From Chloroflexota bacterium (GTDB lineage: Bacteria > Chloroflexota > Chloroflexia > Thermomicrobiales > JADLAZ01), in the NCBI GenBank assembly GCA_020849725.1, contig JADLAZ010000282.1:62001-126000 (forward strand): a DNA stretch of 64,000 bases, written 5' to 3'. The notes under the pieces are model-generated. The model saw nothing but the letters and a program-made list of their open reading frames with translations, was not told the DNA's origin and did not search any database. Position numbers and translations under genes: made by a program. Within the stretch, counting starts at the first letter, position 1; each line of letters starts with the position of its first letter. Below are positions 45,800-53,921 of this stretch, piece after piece.

Positions 45800-47935
45800 A
45801 TGCTGTTGAAGCGAGCCCGCATCTACAATTTCAAACTGCTAGAGGATGTCGAGGTCGACTTCTCCGTCGATCGCGCCCGGTCCCTCACCGTCATCCGGGC
45901 CGAGAATGCCAGTGGGAAGACCTCGCTCCTCACGGCCCTGCAGTGGGGCCTGTACGGCGAGCAGGCATTGGAAGACCGCGCCGTCCCACTTTCCTCCTCC
46001 CATTGGCCAGCAGGAGTGCCGTGCGAGATCTCGGCCGAACTCGCGTTCAGCCACACCGCCTTTACCGTGGTCGCTGGCCAGCAGCAGGTACGAACGAGGG
46101 AGTACCTCCTGAAGCGGGTAGTCACCGAATTGGTCGAGGGCGGGAGACCGCAGCGCCCCAGAGAGCAGATCTCGCTGCTAGAGTTGACCGACCGCGGTGC
46201 CGAAACCATCCCTACGCCCGGACAATTATTAGAGCAAATTCTCAGCGCCGACTTGCGGCACGTGTTCTTCACGAACGGCGACGCGGCAATGAACTTCATC
46301 TCGCCGCAGCTAACGCGCACGGACAAGCGAAACCAAGTCCGTGATACGATTAAGGCGCTGCTTGAAATCAGCGTCATCGAAGATGCGATCCAGCACGTTA
46401 AGAGGGTCCAAGCCGGTAAGCGCAGAGAGACTGGCTCTGTTGTCGGCGGGAATGTCGCCCAGCTCGCCAGCAAAGTCAACGAACTCGGGAATCGCTTGGA
46501 GGGACTAGAGGCCCAGAAGAAAGAGATCAGCGACGCCGTGGCGGACCTGGCGGCCCGGCACGAGCGCGCCGACCGCGCCCTCCAGGAGGCTCTGCAGCGG
46601 GGCAACCACGAGGAACTCGCTCGGCAGCTCGCGAGCATCAAGGAGCGGCTCAACCGTGCCCACCAAATGCGCACTGAACTCAGCCGCCAACACCAGGGGC
46701 TATTCAACGCCGAGGCACTCTCCTGGTCGCTCATGGACCCGGGGCTTCGGGCCGGCGTGAGGGTCCTGAACCAACTGCATGATGCAGGAGTCATACCCAA
46801 GACGGCTATACCGGTGCTGAGAGACCGGCTGGTGCTGGAGCGTTGCATCTGCGGTGCGTCGCTGGCGCCCGGGACTCCAGCCCGCGAGGCAGTCGAAGGC
46901 GAGATTGCTCGCCAACGGGCATCGGATGCGTTCCAGCAGCAACTGACGCGGCTTTACCACCAAGCGGAGGCCGGCGTCGCCGAGCGCGACGCCGGCCACT
47001 ACTCTTGGGATCACCAATTGGAGCTCTTGATCACCAACCGCACTCAATGGGACAAGACGCTGCGGGAATGGAGTGCCGAAGAGGATTCCATTCGAAAGCA
47101 GATCGAGGCAATCGACAGGGCGGATATTGAGGAGAAGCGCCAGCACCGCAAGGCGATCGAGAGCGCTCTCACTGAGAAGCGGGAGCAGCTGCGGCAAGTG
47201 GAACTGGACATCGCAGTGACGCAGCAGTCGCTGACCGAGGTCCGTGAGCGTTACGACAAGGCCCGAAAACAGGATAACAAGCTCCGCCGCGTGAATGCCC
47301 AGCTGACCGCGACCCAAGATGTACTGTCAGTGCTCGACGGGGTGATGGAGGAACTGCAGGGAGTCTACTTGGATCGCGTGAGCCGCCGCATGGACGAGTT
47401 GTTCCGGCGGATGATCGCGGCGGACGTCGATCTCCCCGACCAGATGCGTGTGATCACGGGAGCTTCGATCACGCCCGACTTCGACATCCTAGTACACGCG
47501 GGAAATCGGACGCTGAACCCGGACCACGAACTGAACGGGGCGTCACAGCGGGCGCTGACCTTCGCCTTCATCTGGGCCCTCACCGAGGTGAGCGACACTG
47601 TCGCCCCGCGCGTCATCGACACCCCCTTGGGAATGATGTCGGGTTACGTGAAGCGGAGCGTCCTCGACCTCATCTCCGCGCCGGCCGCGGCGTCAGAGCC
47701 GGATCGCCAAGTGGTCCTGTTCCTCACCCGGTCGGAGATCGCGCAGGTCGAGAACCTATTGGATCAGCGCGCGGGCGTGGTCTTCACCCTGACCAACACG
47801 GCAGCCGGGGATCTGACTTGTCGCCAGGAGGACACTCATCCTCGCATCGTTCGGTGTGAGTGCAACCATCGGCAGTACTGCGAGGTCTGCTCGCGCCTAG
47901 ATGATGCTACCTACGGTCTCGTGCCCAGGGAATAG
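45800..47935 (+). CDS. dndD: DndD-like SMC/Rad50-type ATPase
   Basis: The 711-residue protein has Walker A ENASGKTSLL (about 36-45), a central coiled coil (about 200-530) with a CICG hinge-like cysteine pair in the middle, and an ABC signature/Walker B end (LNGASQRALTFAFIWALTE, then PRVIDTPLGMMSGYVK). DndD proteins hydrolyse ATP and are thought to open or nick DNA for sulfur insertion. An unusual C-terminal tail has clustered cysteines and histidine (CECNHRQYCEVC), a likely zinc site not typical of classical DndD. Confidence 0.83.
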   Translation: MLLKRARIYNFKLLEDVEVDFSVDRARSLTVIRAENASGKTSLLTALQWGLYGEQALEDRAVPLSSSHWPAGVPCEISAELAFSHTAFTVVAGQQQVRTREYLLKRVVTELVEGGRPQRPREQISLLELTDRGAETIPTPGQLLEQILSADLRHVFFTNGDAAMNFISPQLTRTDKRNQVRDTIKALLEISVIEDAIQHVKRVQAGKRRETGSVVGGNVAQLASKVNELGNRLEGLEAQKKEISDAVADLAARHERADRALQEALQRGNHEELARQLASIKERLNRAHQMRTELSRQHQGLFNAEALSWSLMDPGLRAGVRVLNQLHDAGVIPKTAIPVLRDRLVLERCICGASLAPGTPAREAVEGEIARQRASDAFQQQLTRLYHQAEAGVAERDAGHYSWDHQLELLITNRTQWDKTLREWSAEEDSIRKQIEAIDRADIEEKRQHRKAIESALTEKREQLRQVELDIAVTQQSLTEVRERYDKARKQDNKLRRVNAQLTATQDVLSVLDGVMEELQGVYLDRVSRRMDELFRRMIAADVDLPDQMRVITGASITPDFDILVHAGNRTLNPDHELNGASQRALTFAFIWALTEVSDTVAPRVIDTPLGMMSGYVKRSVLDLISAPAAASEPDRQVVLFLTRSEIAQVENLLDQRAGVVFTLTNTAAGDLTCRQEDTHPRIVRCECNHRQYCEVCSRLDDATYGLVPRE

Positions 47936-47943
47936 GAGAAGCC

Positions 47944-48414
47944 ATGCCCGTGAACGATGTCGTCAACCCCTTCCTCAATGCCTCCCTACGGATTCCCGAG
48001 CGCGATTGGCCACTGGTGGAGAAGTTCACGACCACCCAGCAGGCGCAAGCTGATCCTGATAAGGCCCCATTCCGACGCTATGTGGATCTGTGGTGGGCCG
48101 GCTTGTGCGTCGGCGTGCGCGAAGGCCGTCGAACCGAACTGCCACCAAACGAGTGGCATCGATTCAATGACGGGACAGTGCTCTCCTCCGATCCCTGGAG
48201 GATCATCCACCTCCAGTTGTTGGCAGTAGGACAGACGGGGGATGCCAAGATCCTCGACGATCCTGGCGCGATTGTGCAGATGGCCAACGAGTTCGCCGCG
48301 ACCGGATTGTCGCTCCTGCTAGTGGCGATGACCCAGAGTACCGAGCCAATCATGGTGGCCAGCGAGTTCTTGCGCGAACGCTGCGTGGTAGCACAGGGAG
48401 CCGAGGAGGGCTAG
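47944..48414 (+). CDS. Small phosphorothioation-associated protein, possible DndE functional counterpart
   Basis: The 156-residue product (SLRIPERDWPLVEKFTTTQQ, RRYVDLWWAGLCVGVREGRR, IVQMANEFAATGLSLLLVAM) is mostly helical and follows dndD after 8 bp, where dndE normally lies. The sequence does not clearly match DndE, so equivalence rests on position. It overlaps no other gene. Confidence 0.6.
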   Translation: MPVNDVVNPFLNASLRIPERDWPLVEKFTTTQQAQADPDKAPFRRYVDLWWAGLCVGVREGRRTELPPNEWHRFNDGTVLSSDPWRIIHLQLLAVGQTGDAKILDDPGAIVQMANEFAATGLSLLLVAMTQSTEPIMVASEFLRERCVVAQGAEEG

Positions 48415-48447
48415 AATCGGGCATGTTTGCCCAAGGAGATCGCGGGA

Positions 48448-49947
48448 GTGGCCGTTGCTGTCGACCGCCACTGCACAGCCATCGAACGCACCGGCCTGTC
48501 ACGGCCCGTTGCGCTGGTGCTCGACGAAGGCCTGCTCACGCCGGAGACGACCTTCTTCGACTATGGGTGCGGGCGCGGCGGTGACCTCCATCGCCTAGCA
48601 GTGCTCGGCTATGACGTAGCTGGCTGGGATCCAGCCTACCATCCGGAGGGTAAGATTCGGCCCTCCGATATCGTCAACCTCGGCTTCGTCATAAACGTAA
48701 TCGAAGACCCTATCGAGCGGGTACAAGTGCTCCGGCGCGCTTGGGCGCTGGCACGTAGCGTGCTCGTGGTGGCCGCACGTCCTGATTGGGAAGCGCGGAG
48801 TGTGCCTGGACGTCCCTACGGGGACGGCATCCTGACGGCGAAGGGGACATTTCAGCGGTTCTACGCCCAAGAGGAGCTGCGGGCCTGGATCGATGGCGTG
48901 TTGGGGGTGCGCAGCATCGCCGCTGCCCCCGGCGTCTTCTACGTCTTCCGTGATGAAGTGCGCGCCCAAGCGTTCCTTGCCGCCCGGGTGCGAGGACGAC
49001 CCCTCCCTAGACCCCGAGAACCTGCCGTGCCTCGGTCGCGCGTCAGCGAAATGCTGTACGAGGCGCACCGGGCAATACTCGATCCGGTCGTGGCGTTCAT
49101 CGAGGCGCGAGGGTGGGCGCCGGACCCCTGCGAGTTGCCTGCGGCGGCAGCCGCGCGGGAGCAGTTCGGGAGTGTGCGAGCGGCGCTCGCCGTTGTGCGA
49201 CGGGTCACCGGCGACGTTTCGTGGCGCGCGGCACAGCTAGCCGCAACCGAGGATCTCACCGTGTACCTGGCGCTAGCCGCCTTCGGCGGCCGACCGAGGT
49301 TCACCGGCCTGCCACTGGACATCCAGGTCGACGTGAAGACCTTCTTCGGATCGTACAAAGAAGCGTGCGCCGCCGCGGATGCCCTGCTCTTCAGTGCTGG
49401 CGATCAGTCAGCGATCGACAAGGCTTGCCGCGAGTCCACGGTAGGCAAGCTCACGCCGGAGGCGCTGTATGTGCATGTCGCCGCGCTGCCACGGCTGAGC
49501 CCGCTCTTGCGCGTATACGAGGGTTGTGCTCGGGCTCTCACCGGCACAGTCGACAGAGCGAACATCATCAAGCTGAATCGCATCGAGCCGAAGGTGGGAT
49601 ACCATGTCTACCCAGGCTTCGATCGCGACCCACATCCAGCCCTCGAAGCCTCAGTACGAGCCGACCTGAGGCGCCTTCACGTGAAGTATCGCGACTTCAC
49701 CAAGGCCGAGAATCCTCCGATCTTACACCGCAAGGACGCGTTCGTCGCGGACGACTACCCAGGACGGGATACGTTTGCCCGGCTCACAGCACAGGAGGAG
49801 AAGCTCGGCCTGCTGACGGACACTGCGTCGATCGGCACTAAAGAGCGGTGGGAGCAGGTCGTTGTGAGCAAGGGCATGCGCTTCGCAGGTCATCGCCTTG
49901 TACGGACGAAGTTGCCGCCCCGTGAGGAACCGGATTGGAGTAGGTGA
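48448..49947 (+). CDS. DNA phosphorothioation-associated putative methyltransferase
   Basis: SAM-binding motif I is FFDYGCGRGGDLHRLAVLG followed by the acidic end of strand 2 (VAGWDPAYHP). The layout and context match the putative methyltransferases that accompany dnd clusters. GTG 48448 is chosen for the ribosome site AAGGAGA eight bases upstream; TTG 48427 would add seven residues. Length is 499 residues; the C-terminal half has no named domain. Whether it methylates DNA in parallel with sulfur marking is unknown. It is the last gene before the IS3-type insertion. Confidence 0.8.
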   Translation: MAVAVDRHCTAIERTGLSRPVALVLDEGLLTPETTFFDYGCGRGGDLHRLAVLGYDVAGWDPAYHPEGKIRPSDIVNLGFVINVIEDPIERVQVLRRAWALARSVLVVAARPDWEARSVPGRPYGDGILTAKGTFQRFYAQEELRAWIDGVLGVRSIAAAPGVFYVFRDEVRAQAFLAARVRGRPLPRPREPAVPRSRVSEMLYEAHRAILDPVVAFIEARGWAPDPCELPAAAAAREQFGSVRAALAVVRRVTGDVSWRAAQLAATEDLTVYLALAAFGGRPRFTGLPLDIQVDVKTFFGSYKEACAAADALLFSAGDQSAIDKACRESTVGKLTPEALYVHVAALPRLSPLLRVYEGCARALTGTVDRANIIKLNRIEPKVGYHVYPGFDRDPHPALEASVRADLRRLHVKYRDFTKAENPPILHRKDAFVADDYPGRDTFARLTAQEEKLGLLTDTASIGTKERWEQVVVSKGMRFAGHRLVRTKLPPREEPDWSR

Positions 49948-50007
49948 GACCGCGAAGTCGAAGTGTGTGTACCGCCCCGGATTTCTTGGACACCGTCGAT
50001 CGGGTAA

Positions 50008-50916
50008 TCATGCCGCCGGCTCCTGCGGCGTGGCAAGGCGAGCCCGCGCCTGGGCCGGGGTCTGGAAGCCATGGCGTTCGATCAGCCACTCCTCGTTGTA
50101 GCGCCGCTTGAACGCGCCCAAGGCCTGCTGCAACTCGACGATGGTGGCGAACGACTCGACCCACAACAGGTTCTCTTTCAGGACTCGGACGAACCGCTCG
50201 GCACAGCCATTGCCCTCGGGTTCCCGGACGAAGGCGGGCGAACTGGTGATGCCCAGGTAGGCCAGTTCATTCTGAAAGGTGGCGGAGAGATAGACGCTGC
50301 CGTGGTCGTGGCGGACGGCCACCCCGGCGGCGATCTTGGCGCCGTACCGGCCGAAGCCGGCCTGCACGGCCTGACGGATGGGCTCCAGCGCCTCGAAGCG
50401 GGTCCCGCGCTTGGCGGCGTGCAGGCCGACGCACTCGGCGGTGCAGTGGTCGACGGCCAGGAAGATGCAGGCCGGCCCCTCCTTGGTGGTCCAGGTCATC
50501 GTCAGGTCCGTGCCCCACATGACGTCGGGCCGATCGGTGATGATCGCGCCATCGTGGGCGCGCGGACCATGGGGATGCCCGACGCGCTGCGGCGCCAGCA
50601 GGTTCGCCAGGCGCATCAGGCGCAGGACCCGGCCTTTGGAGGCGCGCACGCCCTGCAAGCGCAGCCGCGCCCAGACCTTGCGGTGGCCTTCGCCGTGGAA
50701 GCCGGCCGTGGTCAGGAGGGAGCGGATGCGCGTCGTCAGCTCCGCATCGGTCAGCCCCGTCCGCGGGCCGCGCCGCAGGGGAGCGGGCCGCTGCTCCGGC
50801 GGGATGGCGGCCTGGGCCCGCCGCCAATACACCGTCGAGCGGGCGACCCGCCAGACGCGGCAGACGCGGGCCAGGCCGTACCGACGCTGGGTGGAGGGCG
50901 AGTTGGCCCGGCTCAT
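50008..50916 (-). CDS. IS3-type transposase OrfB (DDE integrase)
   Basis: 302 residues with an HTH_21-like N-terminus (LLTTAGFHGEGHRKVWARLR) and an rve catalytic core: D in MWGTDLTMTW, D in VRHDHGSVYL, and E in GNGCAERFVRVLKENLL. It overlaps orfA by ATGA, so it is coupled by stop/start overlap rather than the usual -1 frameshift. Confidence 0.9.
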   Translation of the reverse strand: MSRANSPSTQRRYGLARVCRVWRVARSTVYWRRAQAAIPPEQRPAPLRRGPRTGLTDAELTTRIRSLLTTAGFHGEGHRKVWARLRLQGVRASKGRVLRLMRLANLLAPQRVGHPHGPRAHDGAIITDRPDVMWGTDLTMTWTTKEGPACIFLAVDHCTAECVGLHAAKRGTRFEALEPIRQAVQAGFGRYGAKIAAGVAVRHDHGSVYLSATFQNELAYLGITSSPAFVREPEGNGCAERFVRVLKENLLWVESFATIVELQQALGAFKRRYNEEWLIERHGFQTPAQARARLATPQEPAA

Positions 50917-51284
50917 CGCCTCGACCTCCGGCGCGGTAAAGGGCGGTCGCCCTCCAGCCGGGCGATCTTCTCCTGCAAGAGTTCGTTGGCCATGGTCAAC
51001 TCGCCGATCTTGGCCTGCAAGCGACCGAGGTCCTCATCCTTCGGGTCGAGTTGGCGGCTCTTGAGCGCCGCCGTCCCGGCCTGCAGGAACTGGTCGCGCC
51101 AGCCGCTCAGCGTGGCGGCGGTCACGCCGATCTCGCGCGAGACGGTCTCGATCGGCTCACCGCGGAGCAGCCGCAGCACGACCTCCTGCTTGCGCCGGGC
51201 GGTGAACCGGCCCCGCTCCGGCCCGACGTCCGGGGGAGTCGGGCCGTCGCTGCCCCGCGGCGGCCCGGCCGTTGGTCTGCTCAT
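50913..51284 (-). CDS. IS3-type transposase OrfA (HTH)
   Basis: 123 residues with the Tnp_1 HTH (FTARRKQEVVLRLLRGEPIE, then TVSREIGVTAATLSGWRDQF) and a C-terminal leucine-rich coiled coil (LGRLQAKIGELTMANELLQE). It is the DNA-binding partner of OrfB, encoded just upstream of it on the minus strand. Confidence 0.88.
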   Translation of the reverse strand: MSRPTAGPPRGSDGPTPPDVGPERGRFTARRKQEVVLRLLRGEPIETVSREIGVTAATLSGWRDQFLQAGTAALKSRQLDPKDEDLGRLQAKIGELTMANELLQEKIARLEGDRPLPRRRSRR

Positions 51285-51531
51285 CCGTCACCTCCTCGGG
51301 GCCATCGTGCCCCAATTCGGTGTCCAGGAAAACCCTAGAGCGCAGGACTGGCGATGTCGACGAGCAGGGTGCATTCGCTCATCCGGTCGGCCCTGAGCTG
51401 CCACGACGGGAACGGCAGTCGAGCCAGCCCGAGAGGCGTGGCGCACGCCTCGTTGGTTGGCGCGACCTGATGCTACACTCAGCGGGAACGACGGTTAGGC
51501 TCGAAAGAGCCGCGGGGCGGAGGGGCATCCC

Positions 51532-52395
51532 TTGGATGAGCTGGATAGGGCATTTCTCCACGACTACATGCAGTTTGGTTACATGAATCACATCGTGGCG
51601 GCCATCGGCCTCTTCAACGCCGGAGCGAGGGCCGACGAGACGGCAGCCGTGCTGCGCGGCGAGGTCGAGCGGGTCGACGCCGAAAGGGCGCGAGCGATGG
51701 TGGCGGAACTAGGCGATGCCACCAGGGTTCAGAAGATCGTGGTCGCCAAGCTCATGGCCGAGTTTGCGGGCGCGGTGGAGGATTTCGGAGCGCTCTGCTC
51801 CGCGATTCGGCACCGGAAGACCAAGGGCATCTCCCGGAGATACGTGGATAGCTCGGTTGGGGAGGCGGCCGAGTTCTTCGATCACATTCTGGCGCACCCG
51901 GATGAAGACCTGGCGCAGTTGCTCCGCCTGCCAGACGCGACCCGCTTGCAGGAGGCGCTGGATTCGGAAAGGGCCGGCGCGGCCTTGGGCATGTTCGCCG
52001 CCTACCCAGAACGCTTGCGGGCGGTGGCGGAGATGTATCGCACGACGGCGGACGCGCCCATCGATACCCTGCAGGGCGGATGGCTTCCGTCGTCGGAAGG
52101 GCCACATGTTCATATCCTCCTCGGCGGCCCCGACGAAGCGAAGGACGGCGCGAAGGAAAAGCGAAACCCATTCGTCCTAGCGGCCAATAAGATCAAGCAC
52201 CGCTTTGTGGTGATTGAGGATCCGAGCGCCCTCGCCGCTGGCCTCGCCTCCGGCCAGGCCGTGCCCTACATAGATCCCGCGATGCACCCGGAGCGCGTTG
52301 AGAGGCTTTACCACAACATCATCGCCGTGGCCCTCTCGACAGTCGACGTGGCGGCCCTCGTCCTCGCCCTGGATGAGGCGGGGCTGCTCGGTTAG
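51532..52395 (+). CDS. Unknown helical protein, right end of the island
   Basis: The 287-residue product is not recognised. It begins at TTG 51532 behind GGCGGAGGGG; the first in-frame ATG is at 51568. The N-terminal half is helical (AFLHDYMQFGYMNHIVAAIG, VQKIVVAKLMAEFAGAVEDF). The C-terminal half has a strand-rich segment (HVHILLGGPDEAKDG, KIKHRFVVIEDPSALA). Codon use is intermediate. It lies between the IS3 element and integrase remnants and may be separate cargo. Confidence 0.7.
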   Translation: MDELDRAFLHDYMQFGYMNHIVAAIGLFNAGARADETAAVLRGEVERVDAERARAMVAELGDATRVQKIVVAKLMAEFAGAVEDFGALCSAIRHRKTKGISRRYVDSSVGEAAEFFDHILAHPDEDLAQLLRLPDATRLQEALDSERAGAALGMFAAYPERLRAVAEMYRTTADAPIDTLQGGWLPSSEGPHVHILLGGPDEAKDGAKEKRNPFVLAANKIKHRFVVIEDPSALAAGLASGQAVPYIDPAMHPERVERLYHNIIAVALSTVDVAALVLALDEAGLLG

Positions 52396-52689
52396 GGCAC
52401 CCACAAGCCGAACAATCGACCTCCCCCATGGCCGGCTCCACCTCGTCTCTGTCCCGCCCGCCGTTCCCACCCAATCATGCCCCGTCTGCGTCCGACCTGG
52501 CAGTCCTACCCGGTGCCGCGGAAGCGCACCCCCGTGAACGCCGAACCACCGGCCCGGGAGGCGGCTGTCGAGGTCGCACCACCCGCCTGGGGAGGCGCCC
52601 GGCGTCGGTGACGGCATCGGTGCGGCGGAAGGGAAGCGTGCGGACCGGCAGCGAGCGACCAGGCCCCCTTGGACTCGCGGGAGAGCGCG
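52396..52689. other. No recognisable gene
   Basis: About 290 bp between the unknown gene and the first integrase remnant. The minus-strand frame is open but has no recognisable domain; nothing else seen. Confidence 0.4.
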
Positions 52690-52842
52690 GGCTGCGGCGT
52701 TGTCGCGGAAGAGGCTGGCCTCTCGGACGTAGCGGTCGACTATCGCGCGCGCCGTATGGCCAGTCTGCTTCATGGTGGCGCGCTCGCCGGCCCCGGCCAC
52801 GGCCGCCGCCGTGAGCAACATCTTGGTAATACTCAGACACAT
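52690..52842 (-). pseudogene. Tyrosine recombinase (integrase) C-terminal remnant 1
   Basis: The minus strand encodes MLLTAAAVAGAGERATMKQT, then GHTARAIVDRYVREASLFRD and NAA. This is the end of a phage-type integrase, with the TGH motif histidine and a tyrosine-containing RYVREASLF helix. The R-box and the rest of the catalytic domain are absent, and the natural stop is lost, so it is a fragment. Confidence 0.65.
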
Positions 52843-52866
52843 CCTGTAGCCCAGTCCCCGCCCGGT

Positions 52867-52965
52867 TCACAGCCCGATGTGACCAGCCGGGTTGTCGCGG
52901 AAGAGCGAGCCCTCACTGACGTAGCGACGGGCGGCCTTGCGGCTGGTGACATGGTCCTTAGCTCA
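52867..52965 (-). pseudogene. Tyrosine recombinase C-terminal remnant 2
   Basis: A second tail reads HVTSRKAARRYVSEGSLFRD, then NPAGHIGL and a stop at 52867-52869. It shares RYV-E-SLFRDN with remnant 1 but differs otherwise, so the two come from different integrases. Only about 30 residues remain. Confidence 0.6.
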
Positions 52966-53065
52966 GGGCCGCATACGTTGCCCGTAGGTCACCGCCTGCC
53001 CCCAGTTTGGCACGGGTTCCAACCGCACGGAGAGCGTGACGCCACCCGCGTGGCAGGGGGCGGAG

Positions 53066-53094
53066 TTGACGAATTAGAGCATATGTTCTAAGAT
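53066..53094 (+). promoter_or_regulatory. SOS-type promoter with LexA box for imuA-imuB-dnaE2
   Basis: TTGACG (53066-53071) and TAAGAT (53089-53094) are 17 bp apart. The spacer contains TAGAGCATATGTTCTA (53075-53090), a near-perfect palindrome one position away from the Gram-positive LexA consensus GAAC-N4-GTTC (here GAGC-ATAT-GTTC). A repressor bound there would cover the promoter. Confidence 0.7.
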
Positions 53095-53135
53095 TGCCTC
53101 GAATGCCCGCGCGGGCGGGCGGGAGGCGAGTTGCC

Positions 53136-53921
53136 ATGATGCCGTCGGGGCCGGCCGGGACGGACCCGGCGTGGAGGGCCGTGAGCGGGGGACGTGCCGA
53201 CGACCCGCTGGGCGAGGTGCGCTGGCTGCTGCGGCGCCTCCACGGCGCGGCGGCCGAGGCCCGGCCGCCGCGCGCCGTCGCCACCGGCCTGCCCGCCCTC
53301 GACGCGCTCCTCCTCGGCGGCGGCCTGGCGCGCGGCCGCCTGACCGCCCTCGCCGGCCCCGGCGGCACCGGCCTGGCCCACCGCGCCGTGGCCGCGGCGA
53401 CGCGGGTGGGGACGGCCGCCTGGCTCGACCCGCCCGGCCGCCTGGCCGGCCTGGCGCTGCTGGGGGCCGGCGCCGACCTGGCCGAGGTGATCGTCGCCCG
53501 ACCCGCCCCCGGCCGGTCGCTGCGGCGAGCCATCCGCATCCTGCTGGAGACCGGCGCTGTCGACCTGCTCGTCGTCGACCTGCCCGACGCCGACGAGCAC
53601 GTCGTCCGCCGGCTGGCGCAGCTCGCCCGGCTGGGGGCGACCGCGACCATGCTCCTGACCGAGCCGCGCCCCTGGTTGGCCGCCGCCGCCGACGCGGTAC
53701 TGCTGACCCGCCGCGCCGCCTGGCGGCAGGACGGCCTGGCGCTGCGCGGCTGTGAATTGGCGGTGACGGTCGCCCGGCAGCGGGGCGGGCGCGCCGGGGA
53801 CGAGGCTCGCGTCGCGCTCGCCTACGCCCGCCCGCTGCCGCCGCTGCCGGGGCTGGAGGCGGTCCGCTTCGGCGCCGATGCCGGCCGGGTGGCCCGGAGG
53901 GTCGGCGATGGCGCGGGCTGA
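53136..53921 (+). CDS. imuA: ImuA-like RecA-fold accessory protein
   Basis: This 261-residue protein keeps the RecA-like core with a weakened P-loop (LAGPGGTGLAHRAV, lacking the lysine) and strand/helix pattern (GAVDLLVVDLPDADEHVVRR, ATATMLLTEPRP). ImuA works with ImuB and DnaE2 in damage-induced mutagenesis. ATG 53136 has GGGAGG nine bases upstream; ATG 53103, nine bases after the -10, is a leaderless alternative. Its end overlaps imuB by 14 bp. Confidence 0.75.
   Translation: MMPSGPAGTDPAWRAVSGGRADDPLGEVRWLLRRLHGAAAEARPPRAVATGLPALDALLLGGGLARGRLTALAGPGGTGLAHRAVAAATRVGTAAWLDPPGRLAGLALLGAGADLAEVIVARPAPGRSLRRAIRILLETGAVDLLVVDLPDADEHVVRRLAQLARLGATATMLLTEPRPWLAAAADAVLLTRRAAWRQDGLALRGCELAVTVARQRGGRAGDEARVALAYARPLPPLPGLEAVRFGADAGRVARRVGDGAG

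Larger units (their letters stand above)
49979..51335 (-). mobile_element. IS3-family insertion sequence
   Basis: Two overlapping transposase genes on the minus strand are bracketed by imperfect inverted ends: GGATTTCTTGGACACCG (49979-49995) and CGGTGTCCAGGAAAACCC (51318-51335, plus strand), sharing TTTC(T/C)TGGACACCG. Target duplication could not be identified with confidence. The element separates the methyltransferase gene from an unknown gene at 51532 and has higher GC than the island around it. Confidence 0.8.

Noticed and set aside
47944..48414. Firm DndE assignment
   Set aside because: Position fits but the sequence does not show a recognisable DndE pattern.
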